Source: Bacillus tuaregi
GTDB taxonomy: Bacteria; Bacillota; Bacilli; Bacillales; Cytobacillaceae
Direction of reading: 5' to 3'
Assembly: GCF_900104575.1 (NCBI RefSeq)
Contig: NZ_LT629731.1
Location: forward strand, 3,211,102-3,275,101
Length of the DNA: 64,000 bases
The notes under the pieces were generated by a model, which was not told the DNA's origin, ran no database searches, and saw only the letters and a program-made list of their open reading frames with translations. Position 1 is the first letter of the stretch; each line of letters opens with the position of its first letter. The translations under genes were made by a program, and so were the position numbers. Shown piece after piece: positions 16,609-25,517 of the stretch.

Positions 16609-17922
16609 TTACTTTTTCTTTTGCAGTCTTTTCTGTCGCTTTTTAAAGTTTTCTGTTTCATGCTGAATTTTCTTTTTATAGCCAGGCTTTACCTTTTTTG
16701 GCTTTTGGAATAGAGATTTTGCTTTTAAATCAATCTCATCAACTTGTTTTTTCCGTTTTTTCCGCTTATTTCGATCTTCCAATTCAACCCATTCTTTATT
16801 TTGAAAATCAGCATTTTTAAATTCAATGCCCATCTTCTCTAATCGATTTAACGCATCCTCATCAGAATCCTCATAAATCGATAAAGCAATACCGGAGTAG
16901 CCTGCACGTGCGGTTCTACCCACCCGGTGGATATAGAAATCAAGGTCCGTTGGAAGCTCATAATTAATGACATGACTGATTCCTTGAATATCAATTCCAC
17001 GAGCTGCTAAATCAGTAGCTACAATGTATTGATACTCCAAATCAACAATTTGCTTCATCATTTTTTTTCGTTCCCGCGGTGATAAATCACCATGGATTCG
17101 ACCCACTTTAAGGCCCTTTGCCATTAGCCCATCCGCCACTTCGTCTGCCTTTTTCTTTGTATTGGTAAAGACAATAGCTAAATAAGGATTAAAATGAAGC
17201 AATGCCTGATGTACCAGCACAACCTTGTTTCGATGCTTTGCGGGCAGCAAATAATGATCAATTGCAGCAGCTGTTACCTGCTTAGGTTCAACATGAATAT
17301 ATTTAGGATTCTCCAAATATTTCTTCATAAATGGCTTTAGTTTCTCGGGAATGGTAGCCGAGAAAATTAACATTTGCAGATTCTTAGGCATTCTAGCAGC
17401 AATATAATCAACATCCGTCAGAAATCCCATATCAAGCATGATATCTGCTTCATCAATAACAAGCATTTCAGCAGTATGGACAACTAATGCCTGCTCCTTC
17501 ACTAAATCACTAATCCTACCTGGCGTTCCAATGACAATTTGCGGCTGGTTCTTCAGCTTCTCAATCGTTCGCTGCTTGTCCGTACCACCAATAAATAAAC
17601 GGACTGATATCTCCTGACCCTCAGGGCAGTGCTGAGCGACTTTTAACGTTTCATGGTAAATTTGTGTGGCTAACTCCCTTGTCGGTGCAGTAAAAATTGC
17701 CTGCACTTCCTGACGTTCCGGTTCGATACTGTGAAGGACCGGCAGGACATACGCATGTGTCTTACCTGTTCCAGTTTGGGATTGACCAATTGCACTTTCT
17801 TTTTTTAACACAGTCGGGATAATTCTCTCTTGAATCTCAGTCGGCTCATAAAAGCCAAGTTCTTTTACAGCTTCTATAATAAACGGTTTTAAGTTAAAAC
17901 GCTCAAATTTTGTCTCATTCAT
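16609..17922 (-). CDS. cshB: DEAD-box RNA helicase CshB
   Basis: A 437-residue helicase with the Q motif (LKPFIIEAVKELGFYEPTEIQ), SQTGTGKT (Walker A near 54-61), VIDEADIMLD, FSATIP and HRVGRTARAG motifs in order, and a strongly basic tail (KKRKKQVDEID and on) typical of cold-shock RNA helicases that work on ribosome assembly or mRNA. Synteny with nfo, yqfQ and ispH supports cshB. Confidence 0.94.
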   Translation of the reverse strand: MNETKFERFNLKPFIIEAVKELGFYEPTEIQERIIPTVLKKESAIGQSQTGTGKTHAYVLPVLHSIEPERQEVQAIFTAPTRELATQIYHETLKVAQHCPEGQEISVRLFIGGTDKQRTIEKLKNQPQIVIGTPGRISDLVKEQALVVHTAEMLVIDEADIMLDMGFLTDVDYIAARMPKNLQMLIFSATIPEKLKPFMKKYLENPKYIHVEPKQVTAAAIDHYLLPAKHRNKVVLVHQALLHFNPYLAIVFTNTKKKADEVADGLMAKGLKVGRIHGDLSPRERKKMMKQIVDLEYQYIVATDLAARGIDIQGISHVINYELPTDLDFYIHRVGRTARAGYSGIALSIYEDSDEDALNRLEKMGIEFKNADFQNKEWVELEDRNKRKKRKKQVDEIDLKAKSLFQKPKKVKPGYKKKIQHETENFKKRQKRLQKKK

Positions 17923-18170
17923 TTATATTAACTCCTTTAAATTAAGGGCCATTTTCCAACATTATTGCCAAAACCCTGTCAAATTAGCCTGTTATAACCA
18001 TCATAATATTATAATCAATTTTAACAAGAATAACCACCCTTTGTTGAAGCAACCATTTCTCCGCATATATCCTAAGCAAAATAGACAGAGATGAATATGA
18101 TATAAGTGATTGTAAGAACTTATCGAAATAACGAGCTTGATTATGACGTTAAGAAGGGAGGCACTGCAAT

Positions 18171-18701
18171 ATGATGCCTAGATATCGTTTTCCAACGCGA
18201 ACAGGGATGCCCCCCCACTATTTTAATCCATACGGAAGACCGCCAATTCATCCCAGGATGGGGATGTATCCACAAATGCAACAAAGAGGTGGTATTCTTT
18301 CCAGGCTGCTTGGAAGGGGAGCACAGACTGGTGCTGCTCCACACAGAGCTTTAGGTGCATTCGGACCACAACAGGCAGGCGGTGGAGGTTCTTTTCTTAA
18401 AGCATTGACAAACCCTTCTTCCCTAAACAGCATGTTATCCAATACACAGAAGGTTCTAAGCACAGCCCAACAGGTTGGTCCAATTGTGCAGCAGTATGGC
18501 CCGATTGTTAAGAATCTACCAACTCTATGGAAGCTGTACAGAGGTTTCAAGGACGCACCAGAATTCAATCAAACTGAAGAGGAATCGAATGGAGAGCAGA
18601 AAGATATTGATGCAGATATGGATATGGATATGGATATCGAAATAGAATCTACCTCAGCCAAACAAGAACCATTACCATCAACACCCAAACTGTATATCTA
18701 A
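18171..18701 (+). CDS. yqfQ: YqfQ/VrrA-family protein
   Basis: A 176-residue protein with a proline/methionine/arginine-rich N-terminus (residues 1-40), a glycine-rich linker, a conserved central helix region (about 75-130, SFLKALTNPSSLNSMLSNTQ) and an acidic tail. It matches YqfQ, called VrrA in the B. cereus group where its gene holds a variable-number repeat. A short hexamer repeat is also present here, in the acidic tail. GGGAGGCACTGCAAT precedes the first ATG; a second ATG follows at once. Probably spore- or membrane-associated; function unknown. Confidence 0.8.
   Translation: MMPRYRFPTRTGMPPHYFNPYGRPPIHPRMGMYPQMQQRGGILSRLLGRGAQTGAAPHRALGAFGPQQAGGGGSFLKALTNPSSLNSMLSNTQKVLSTAQQVGPIVQQYGPIVKNLPTLWKLYRGFKDAPEFNQTEEESNGEQKDIDADMDMDMDIEIESTSAKQEPLPSTPKLYI
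18616..18639 (+). repeat. GATATG hexamer tandem repeat in yqfQ
   Basis: Three GATATG units plus a GATATC unit encode the DMDMDMDI stretch. Slippage would change the protein length in steps of two residues. Confidence 0.8.
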
Positions 18702-18702
18702 T

Positions 18703-18731
18703 AAAAGGATGCTGGAAACAGCATCTTTTTC
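18703..18731 (+). terminator. yqfQ terminator
   Basis: GATGCTG / CAGCATC stem with a GAAA tetraloop and TTTTT tail. Confidence 0.85.
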
Positions 18732-18786
18732 ATTTAAGCTAAAATCATCTCATTTTCACACGACAGCTGCTTGATTTTGGTTTTGC

Positions 18787-18792
18787 TATAAT
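18787..18792 (+). promoter_or_regulatory. Extended -10 promoter of ispH
   Basis: TGCTATAAT (extended -10 form) 52 bases upstream of the ispH ATG; no good -35 is seen at the usual distance. Confidence 0.5.
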
Positions 18793-18844
18793 AATCATTG
18801 TTGACTATAATGAATGAGAAAGAAGCTGACTGGGAGGATCGGAG

Positions 18845-19786
18845 ATGAATGTAATAAAAATTGCCCCGCGCGGCTATTGCTATGGTGTCGTCGATGCTAT
18901 GGTTATCGCCCGCAATGCGGCCTTAGATAAATCGTTACCACGTCCTATTTATATTTTAGGCATGATTGTCCATAATAAACATATTACTGATGCCTTTGAA
19001 GAGGAAGGCATTATTACGTTAGACGGCAAAAATAGAAGAGAAATACTTGAGAAGGTAGACAGCGGAACTGTCATCTTCACTGCACACGGAGTGTCTCCTG
19101 AAGTCAAGGAGCTTGCCAAACAAAAAGGCCTTGTGACAATCGATGCAACCTGCCCGGATGTGACAAAAACACATGACTTAATCCGAGAAAAAGAAAAAGA
19201 AGGGTACACGGTTATCTATATTGGAAAAAGAAATCATCCTGAGCCAGAAGGTGCAGTTGGGATTGCCCCACATATCGTTCATTTAGTTGAAAACGTGCAG
19301 GATGTCGAAAACTTAACCCTTCAAGCAGAGAAAATAATTGTCACCAACCAAACCACCATGAGTCAATGGGACGTTAAACATGTGATGGATAAAATTAAAG
19401 AACAGTATCCACACGCAGAATTCCATAACGAGATTTGTCTTGCTACACAAATCAGACAAGAGGCTGTGGCCGAGCAAGCTGGAGAAGCAGATGTCTTAAT
19501 TGTTGTTGGCGATCCGCGCAGTAATAATTCAAACCGTCTTGCCCAGGTATCAGAAGAAATCGCCCATACAAGGGCCTATCGGATTGCCGATATTACTGAG
19601 CTTGATATTGATTGGATTAAAGACGCTAAAACCGTTGCCGTCACGGCCGGCGCCTCTACACCAACGCCCATTACAAAAGAAGTGATAGGCTTCTTAGAAA
19701 AATTTGACTCGTCAGATCCTTCAACCTGGGTTAAAGAAAATAAAGTCCCGTTAACTAAAATACTACCTAAAGTTAAACAGAGTTAA
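18845..19786 (+). CDS. ispH: 4-hydroxy-3-methylbut-2-enyl diphosphate reductase
   Basis: A 313-residue IspH that reduces HMBPP to IPP and DMAPP, the last MEP-pathway step. Cluster cysteines sit in GYCYGV (Cys12), ATCPDVT (near 99) and [10 protein letters not shown] (near 199). The long eubacterial form with the C-terminal TILPKVKQS tail fits Bacillus. The GGGAGGATCGGAG site precedes ATG. Confidence 0.97.
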   Translation: MNVIKIAPRGYCYGVVDAMVIARNAALDKSLPRPIYILGMIVHNKHITDAFEEEGIITLDGKNRREILEKVDSGTVIFTAHGVSPEVKELAKQKGLVTIDATCPDVTKTHDLIREKEKEGYTVIYIGKRNHPEPEGAVGIAPHIVHLVENVQDVENLTLQAEKIIVTNQTTMSQWDVKHVMDKIKEQYPHAEFHNEICLATQIRQEAVAEQAGEADVLIVVGDPRSNNSNRLAQVSEEIAHTRAYRIADITELDIDWIKDAKTVAVTAGASTPTPITKEVIGFLEKFDSSDPSTWVKENKVPLTKILPKVKQS

Positions 19787-19792
19787 TGTATA

Positions 19793-19832
19793 AAAAAGCG
19801 GCCGTATGGAGAAAACCATACCGCCGCTTTTT
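19793..19832. terminator. Bidirectional terminator between ispH and yqfO
   Basis: AAAAAGCGGC-GTATGG / CCATAC-GCCGCTTTTT, a 16-bp stem with one interruption. Confidence 0.85.
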
Positions 19833-19842
19833 GATTTATTAT

Positions 19843-20958
19843 TTAGACAAACTGAAAGGGCTCCGTTACCTTTTCAGAAGGAAAAACGGATACATTATAG
19901 CCCTTTTCCTGGCACTTGATTGTCAAATAACGAGTGACTCCCTGTTTCATTACCTTCTCAACATTGTGGCCAGGGTCTATTACATTTAAGCCCATCATCA
20001 TGGCATCATGGGCAACATGGTAGTATAAATCACCAGTTATGTACACATCTGCACCCTTAAATTTAGCGGATGATATGTATTTATTTCCATCCCCACCCAG
20101 AACGGCAACCTTTTTCACCTTGGCTCCCAAATCTCCAACGACACGAAGCGCTGGCACGTCAAGAGCTTGTTTCACAAACTGAGCAAACTCCCCTAATGTT
20201 GTTTCCTCTATTTCACCTACTCTGCCAAGTCCCAGACTTTCACCCTTGTTCTCTAACGGATAAATATCGTAGGCAACCTCCTCGTACGGGTGCGCCTTTA
20301 ACATCGCCTGAATGACTCTTCGTTCTAAATAATCTGGAAAAATGGTTTCGATTCTTTCTTCACTTACCTCTTCCAACTGTCCTGTTTGGCCAAGATGGGG
20401 ATTAGCGGTCTCTCCCGGAAGAAACTGCCCCATACCTGCTGTTGAAAATAAACAATGACTATAGTTCCCGATTGCCCCTGCGCCAGCATTGCCAATTGCC
20501 TCTTTCACTTTCCCGCTGTCTTCAATAGGGACAAATACAACCAATTTTTTTAATTTTGCTTCATAGGTCGGAGCAAGCACCTCTGTATGGGTCAGCTGCA
20601 GTGCTTCTGCTAATAAGTCATTCACCCCGCCATTTGCCACATCAAGATTGGTATGCGCCGCATAAACAGCAATTTCATGCTTTAACAGCTTTTCAATCAT
20701 TCTTCCCGGTAGCTTATCCGTTGTTATATTTTGTAAGGGTCTGTAAATGAGCGGATGGTGGGCAATAATCAAGTCTACTTTTTTTTCAATTGCTTCATCC
20801 ACTACATCTTCTAGAACATCCAGTGCAATCATAACCCGTTCAACAGGCTTATTTAAGCGGCCAATTTGTAAGCCTATTTTATCACCCTCCATAGCTAATT
20901 GCTTTGGAGCAAATGCCTCAAATAATTGAATGATTTCATGTCCATTAACCTTCTTCAT
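19843..20958 (-). CDS. yqfO: Nif3-like dinuclear metal protein YqfO
   Basis: A 371-residue Nif3/DUF34 protein with the metal motif AHHPLIYRPL (near 64-73), HTNLD (near 97), and the C-terminal ITGDLYYHVAH (near 320). The middle third is a PII-like inserted domain, as in Bacillus YqfO. It is sometimes annotated GTP cyclohydrolase I type 2 or an NIF3 hydrolase; the reaction is uncertain. It overlaps trmK by 14 bases and is translationally linked to it. Confidence 0.92.
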   Translation of the reverse strand: MKKVNGHEIIQLFEAFAPKQLAMEGDKIGLQIGRLNKPVERVMIALDVLEDVVDEAIEKKVDLIIAHHPLIYRPLQNITTDKLPGRMIEKLLKHEIAVYAAHTNLDVANGGVNDLLAEALQLTHTEVLAPTYEAKLKKLVVFVPIEDSGKVKEAIGNAGAGAIGNYSHCLFSTAGMGQFLPGETANPHLGQTGQLEEVSEERIETIFPDYLERRVIQAMLKAHPYEEVAYDIYPLENKGESLGLGRVGEIEETTLGEFAQFVKQALDVPALRVVGDLGAKVKKVAVLGGDGNKYISSAKFKGADVYITGDLYYHVAHDAMMMGLNVIDPGHNVEKVMKQGVTRYLTIKCQEKGYNVSVFPSEKVTEPFQFV

Positions 20959-21664
20959 TTTCTAGTACCTCCTCTGCCAACGATATTTTTCTTATCAGTT
21001 CTTCTTTTTTCAGTCTGTTTTCCGGGGTATCTGATGCATGCTCAAGCTTAGCTAGGATAGACTTCCAGTTTTTACTCTCGGCCTTCCATTTCTTTTTAAA
21101 AATCTCGTTACACTCATCCAGTAAAAATGGACCAAATAATAAACCCTTTTCGAGATTTTTCTGATAGGCAGATTGTTCATCTCCCTGTTCGGCAACAAGT
21201 ACCTCATAAATTTTTCCGTCTTCCTCAATAATTTCCTCGGAGATTAGTACCCAGCCGTTTTCCATTAACCAGACTCGAATCGAAATGGCACTTATATTCG
21301 GCTGTAAGATTAGCCTTTTCACATCAACTAGCTTATCCTTGCCTTTTTCAAGGATACTGGCAATCAATGCTCCTCCCATACCAGCAATCGTGATACAATC
21401 GACCTCACCCACTTCTATCACATCTAATCCGTCTCCTTTTCGGACGGAAATCTGATCAATTAGCCCTTCTTCTTCAACCTGTCTTTTAGCAGACTGAAAG
21501 GGACCTTCCACAACCTCCCCGGCCACAGCCCATGCCACAATCCCTTTTTGGACGACATGGCATGGTAAATAAGCATGGTCCGAACCAATATCTGCTAATC
21601 TATATCCGTGCGGTATGTATTTTGTCACAGTCTCTAAACGGTATGATAATTTCTCACTATTCAT
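20945..21664 (-). CDS. trmK: tRNA (adenine-N1-)-methyltransferase, position 22
   Basis: A 239-residue SAM-dependent methyltransferase. ADIGSDHAYLP (residues 24-34) is the SAM-binding motif I, and CITIAGMGG (near 95) is the characteristic TrmK motif. It makes m1A22 in tRNA. It is first of the trmK-yqfO pair and sits after cccA, as in B. subtilis. Confidence 0.95.
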   Translation of the reverse strand: MNSEKLSYRLETVTKYIPHGYRLADIGSDHAYLPCHVVQKGIVAWAVAGEVVEGPFQSAKRQVEEEGLIDQISVRKGDGLDVIEVGEVDCITIAGMGGALIASILEKGKDKLVDVKRLILQPNISAISIRVWLMENGWVLISEEIIEEDGKIYEVLVAEQGDEQSAYQKNLEKGLLFGPFLLDECNEIFKKKWKAESKNWKSILAKLEHASDTPENRLKKEELIRKISLAEEVLENEEG

Positions 21665-21788
21665 TCCTTCACCACTAACTCTATTTATTCGTTTTATCGA
21701 CAGCCTAATAGGTCTTTCCTGTTAAGTATAAAAAAAGTCCCCTGCATATGCAAAGGACAAAAGGAAAAATTAACGAATCAATATAATC

Positions 21789-22154
21789 TTATTTTAAACC
21801 AGCCAGCCATTCAGCCATTTCACCAGCTTTTTCTGCCGGAACTAAGCCTGGAGGCATGGAACCCTTACCATTTGTAACGATATCAGCAATTTCATCTGTA
21901 GACATTCTGTCACCAACACCCTTTAAGGCAGGCCCCACTCCGCCCTGGTATTGATCACCGTGACAGTTGATACAGTTCTGCTTATAGATATCCTCCGGAT
22001 TTGAAGCTACTTCTTCTGTCTTCTCCTCGCCGCCACCTTCAAGTTCGGCCGCTAACTCTTTTGAATCTCCAATACCTTTGAATGAAAGAAGAAACATTGC
22101 TAATACCCCGACAACCATAATCGTAATAAACGGTATAATCGGATTACGATTCAT
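21789..22154 (-). CDS. cccA: Membrane-anchored cytochrome c-550
   Basis: A 121-residue protein: an N-terminal membrane anchor (IIPFITIMVVGVLAMFLLSF), an acidic linker, then a small cytochrome c domain with the heme motif CINCH and an axial methionine in GKGSMPPG. It carries electrons on the outer face of the membrane. The start is the ATG after GGGGAGGG; the upstream in-frame ATG lacks a binding site. In B. subtilis cccA follows sigA directly; here about 2.2 kb intervenes. Confidence 0.94.
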   Translation of the reverse strand: MNRNPIIPFITIMVVGVLAMFLLSFKGIGDSKELAAELEGGGEEKTEEVASNPEDIYKQNCINCHGDQYQGGVGPALKGVGDRMSTDEIADIVTNGKGSMPPGLVPAEKAGEMAEWLAGLK

Positions 22155-22287
22155 AAGATTACCCTCCCCTATGTACAAACTTTTTAACTAATTAATATAT
22201 TTAAACAATTTCTATTTTACTCGAAAACCAGCAGAAGTAAAAGACCTTATATCAAACTTTGTCAAATTTAGTTGCTAAAAAAAATAA

Positions 22288-22313
22288 AATCTTCATCCAT
22301 TTAGATGAAGATT
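22288..22313 (-). terminator. Terminator of the acyl-CoA dehydrogenase gene
   Basis: AATCTTCATC / GATGAAGATT stem followed on the minus strand by TTATTTTTTTT. Confidence 0.85.
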
Positions 22314-22348
22314 CAGGATTTTCGAGAGAATCATTCTCATATATTCCG

Positions 22349-23494
22349 TTAGCAGCCAATTGATCTTGCAATCACCATATGCTGAATTTCTGAGGTTCCC
22401 TCACCTATTTCTGTTAATTTTGCATCACGCATATATCTTTCCACATGATAATCCTTCATATAACCATAGCCGCCGTGGATTTGGACCGCCTGATCTGTAA
22501 CTTCCATACATATCTTTGAGGCATATAATTTACAGATTGCCGCTTCTTTAGTAAAGGGTCTTCCTGCATCCTTCAGCCAAGCAGCTTTGTAAACACTATT
22601 TCTTGCTAATTCAATTTTCATAGCCATTTCCGCCAGTTTAAATTGTATAGCTTGGAAAGTGCCAATGGATTGACCAAATTGCTTTCTTCCTTTTGCATAA
22701 TTTAGTGCTCTCTCATAGGCTGCCTGTGCAATCCCAACAGCCATAGCCCCAATCCCAATTCTTCCGCCGTCAAGGGTAGCCAGAAATTGCTTAAAGCCTT
22801 CACCTTTTTTTCCTAACAGTTGTTTTGTCGAAACATGAACATCATCAAAAATCAGCTCGGTTGTATTTGACGCATGCAACCCCATTTTTTCATAAGAATC
22901 ACGAATGGTAAAACCGGGAGAATCTGTCGGGACAATAATGGCACTTATTTCTTTTTTACCATTGCTTTTGCCAGTAACGGCTGTAATAGCTACAAATTTT
23001 GCATAGCTTGCATTGGTAATAAAACATTTATTTCCATTAATAATGTATTCACCATTTTTCTCGACTGCCTTTGTCTCCGTTCCACCTGCATCAGAGCCCG
23101 CACCAGGCTCTGTTAAACCAAACGAGCCAAAGCTGACTCCCGTACATAGAGGAATTAAATATCTTTGTTTTTGTTCCTCAGTACCAAAATAATAAAGCGG
23201 AGCACCGCCTAAAGAAATATGTGCGGAATAGGTGATACCCGTTGCCCCACAGGCACGGCTTAATTCTTCGGTTACTATCGCAAAACTGATGGTATCAGCT
23301 CCAGCACCACCGTATTTTTCAGGGAATGGCAGCCCCATCATACCAAGCTTTGTCAATTTTTGAAACACGTCAATCGGGAAGCTGTGTTGACGATCTCTTT
23401 CCAGCGCACCTGGCGCCACCTCTTCATCAGCAAATTCTTTTATCATTTTTTTAATCATTAGCTGTTCTGCGGTTAAATCAAAATTCATAACCAT
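22349..23494 (-). CDS. Acyl-CoA dehydrogenase
   Basis: A 381-residue flavoenzyme with the acyl-CoA dehydrogenase signatures GSFGLTEPGAGSDAGG (near 127-142) and GGYGYMKDYHVERYMRDAKLTEIGEGTSEIQ at the C-terminal end. The catalytic glutamate is the Glu of EGTSE near 367, the position used by short/medium-chain enzymes. It introduces the alpha-beta double bond in acyl-CoA oxidation. It is a single gene with its own terminator, inserted between cccA and the sigA end; no other fatty-acid gene is nearby. Chain length cannot be told. Confidence 0.95.
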   Translation of the reverse strand: MVMNFDLTAEQLMIKKMIKEFADEEVAPGALERDRQHSFPIDVFQKLTKLGMMGLPFPEKYGGAGADTISFAIVTEELSRACGATGITYSAHISLGGAPLYYFGTEEQKQRYLIPLCTGVSFGSFGLTEPGAGSDAGGTETKAVEKNGEYIINGNKCFITNASYAKFVAITAVTGKSNGKKEISAIIVPTDSPGFTIRDSYEKMGLHASNTTELIFDDVHVSTKQLLGKKGEGFKQFLATLDGGRIGIGAMAVGIAQAAYERALNYAKGRKQFGQSIGTFQAIQFKLAEMAMKIELARNSVYKAAWLKDAGRPFTKEAAICKLYASKICMEVTDQAVQIHGGYGYMKDYHVERYMRDAKLTEIGEGTSEIQHMVIARSIGC

Positions 23495-23561
23495 CCCCCC
23501 AATGATATGAATTTCTATCCCCCATACAATAATATGTTATTAAGAAGGAGGTCATGAATAT

Positions 23562-23744
23562 CAAATTCGCCCGTCGAATTTACGTCCGGATTTTTATCGA
23601 GCTCGCTCGATAAACTATCTTTAAAAAATCCGTGACAGAGGCTTAACTTCATTCAGCCGGGGTTTGAACCCCCACTGAATCGAAGAACCATTTGCATTCA
23701 TCCCCCACTTGTAGAAGTAGAGGACTTCTGCTGAATGAAGTTAA
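23562..23744. repeat. Structured dispersed repeat, copy A
   Basis: About 183 bp, matching copy B at 63236-63425 along its whole length. It contains several inverted repeats: TTATCGAG / CTCGATAA around a CTCG loop, GGGGTT / AACCCC, CCACTT-type arms around GTAG, and 15-base outer arms TTAACTTCATTCAGC / GCTGAATGAAGTTAA enclosing the right half. The right end (TTAA) supplies the stop codon of the adjacent membrane protein gene. It could be a MITE-like element or a structured RNA; no protein gene is inside. Confidence 0.85.
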
Positions 23745-24271
23745 AACAGTTTGTCACTGAATAAGGCGAGACTTAATAAAAAGAGTCCCAATATCCCAGA
23801 CAAAGTAAAATGGAGCTGCTTAAACCTCCAGCCACCTGCCAGCCACATGATACAATTCAATCCTAATACGATATAAAGCACCAGTAAATTTTCTGGAAGT
23901 AAAGCTAAGGTTAATTTTACAGATGAAAATAATACCACTAAGGCCGTCACAATTAGGGGGATTTGGAAAAGTAGTCCTTTCTTCTTAAATAAAAATGTTA
24001 GATAAATGCCCATTAATATCAAAATGATGGAAAACACCAATTGCAAAATGAAAGATAATTCAGTAAAATATAATATAATCATAATAATAGGGATAAATAG
24101 AGGTAATAAGAGTTCTTTTTTCAACCAATGGGATTTTTTACTTTTTTCTTCTATGCCATTTCCTTCTGTATAGATGGCAAGTAAAAAGTCACAATAATGC
24201 TCAGGAAGTAAACGGTTTTTCTTCCAATATGTAATTTCATTAATAATAATTTGTTTCCTGCTATCCTGCAT
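23741..24271 (-). CDS. Unrecognised membrane protein with about five membrane segments
   Basis: A 176-residue protein: a soluble N-terminal part (QDSRKQIIINEITYWKKNRLLPEHYCDFLLAIY) followed by about five hydrophobic segments from residue 55 on. I start at the ATG preceded by AGGATGTGAG rather than the TTG 39 bases upstream. I do not recognise the family; the N-terminal WKKxxLLPxxYCDFLLAIYTEG pattern resembles Bacillus membrane proteins of unknown function. It ends inside the terminal arm of repeat copy A, so its present C-terminus may have been set by the repeat's arrival. It stands between sigA and the acyl-CoA dehydrogenase. Confidence 0.75.
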   Translation of the reverse strand: MQDSRKQIIINEITYWKKNRLLPEHYCDFLLAIYTEGNGIEEKSKKSHWLKKELLLPLFIPIIMIILYFTELSFILQLVFSIILILMGIYLTFLFKKKGLLFQIPLIVTALVVLFSSVKLTLALLPENLLVLYIVLGLNCIMWLAGGWRFKQLHFTLSGILGLFLLSLALFSDKLF

Positions 24272-24308
24272 GAGCTCACATCCTATTTCTGTAACAAATA
24301 CTTTAAGC

Positions 24309-24350
24309 AAAAAAAATAGTTCACCTCTATTGTAAGAAGTAAACTATTTT
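24309..24350. terminator. Terminator after sigA
   Basis: AAAATAGTT-AC / GT-AACTATTTT stem with a 14-base loop, just beyond the sigA stop codon. Confidence 0.7.
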
Positions 24351-24359
24351 ATGGCTAGC

Positions 24360-25484
24360 CTATTCTAAAAAGTCTTTCAATCTTTTGCTTCTGCTAGGAT
24401 GTCTCAGTTTCCTTAGAGCCTTTGCTTCAATTTGACGAATACGTTCACGTGTTACACCAAATACTTTTCCAACTTCCTCAAGCGTACGTGTTCGCCCATC
24501 ATCAAGGCCGAAACGAAGTCGCAATACATTTTCTTCACGATCAGTCAACGTATCTAGCACATCTTCCAGCTGTTCTTTTAATAATTCATATGCTGCATGC
24601 TCCGATGGAGAAGTTGCCTCATGATCTTCAATGAAATCTCCAAGATGTGAATCATCCTCTTCACCAATTGGTGTTTCAAGTGAAACGGGCTCTTGAGCAA
24701 TTTTTAAAATTTCTCTTACCTTTTCTGGAGGTAAATCCATATCTTCACCAATTTCTTCCGGTGTCGGTTCGCGCCCTAAGTCCTGTAATAGCTGTCTTTG
24801 TACACGAACAAGCTTATTGATGGTTTCCACCATATGAACTGGAATACGAATGGTTCTTGCTTGGTCAGCAATTGCTCTCGTGATTGCTTGACGAATCCAC
24901 CAGGTGGCATACGTACTGAATTTAAAGCCTTTACGATAATCAAATTTCTCAACGGCTTTAATTAGACCCATGTTGCCTTCCTGGATCAGATCTAAAAACA
25001 GCATTCCACGACCAACATATCTTTTGGCAATACTCACAACAAGACGAAGATTCGCTTCAGCCAATCGTCTCTTTGCTTCTTCATCACCCTGTTCAATTCG
25101 TAAGGCAAGGTTTACTTCTTCCTCAGCGGAAAGAAGATCCACACGACCAATTTCTTTAAGATACATACGTACAGGGTCATTTATTTTAACTCCAGGGGGA
25201 ACACTTAAGTCATTTAAATCAAATTCCTCTTCATTTTTTGACAATTCCTTAATATTAGGGTCTTCTTCTTCACTATCGCCAACTAGTTCAACCCCATTGT
25301 CACCAAGGAGCTCATAAAATTCATCCATTTGATGGGAATCTAGTTCAAAGGTAGCTAATTTTTCCGCAATATCATCATAGGCAAGGACACCTGTCTTTTT
25401 TCCTAATAATGTTAACTGTTCTTTCACCTGCTCTAGGGTCAATTCTGATTCAACCTCTTTTGAACGAGCCGATTTTTCAGCCAT
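24360..25484 (-). CDS. sigA: Primary sigma factor SigA
   Basis: A 374-residue housekeeping sigma factor. Region 1.2 ([16 protein letters not shown] near 105), region 2 ([25 protein letters not shown], then [21 protein letters not shown]), region 3 and region 4 ([21 protein letters not shown]) are complete. It directs RNA polymerase to TTGACA/TATAAT promoters like those annotated here. The start is the ATG after GGAAGGAGGGGG. It follows dnaG by 33 bases, the classical dnaG-sigA operon. Confidence 0.98.
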   Translation of the reverse strand: MAEKSARSKEVESELTLEQVKEQLTLLGKKTGVLAYDDIAEKLATFELDSHQMDEFYELLGDNGVELVGDSEEEDPNIKELSKNEEEFDLNDLSVPPGVKINDPVRMYLKEIGRVDLLSAEEEVNLALRIEQGDEEAKRRLAEANLRLVVSIAKRYVGRGMLFLDLIQEGNMGLIKAVEKFDYRKGFKFSTYATWWIRQAITRAIADQARTIRIPVHMVETINKLVRVQRQLLQDLGREPTPEEIGEDMDLPPEKVREILKIAQEPVSLETPIGEEDDSHLGDFIEDHEATSPSEHAAYELLKEQLEDVLDTLTDREENVLRLRFGLDDGRTRTLEEVGKVFGVTRERIRQIEAKALRKLRHPSRSKRLKDFLE

Positions 25485-25517
25485 TTGTCCCCCTCCTTCC
25501 AAAAATCAAAGAAACCA

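Noticed and set aside
23554-23613. A 19-codon plus-strand ORF (MNIKFARRIYV...) with GGAGG at the left end of repeat copy A
   Set aside because: The frame continues in copy B without a start, the differences between copies change amino acids, and the GGAGG-ATG spacing is too short. It is better explained as structured repeat DNA.
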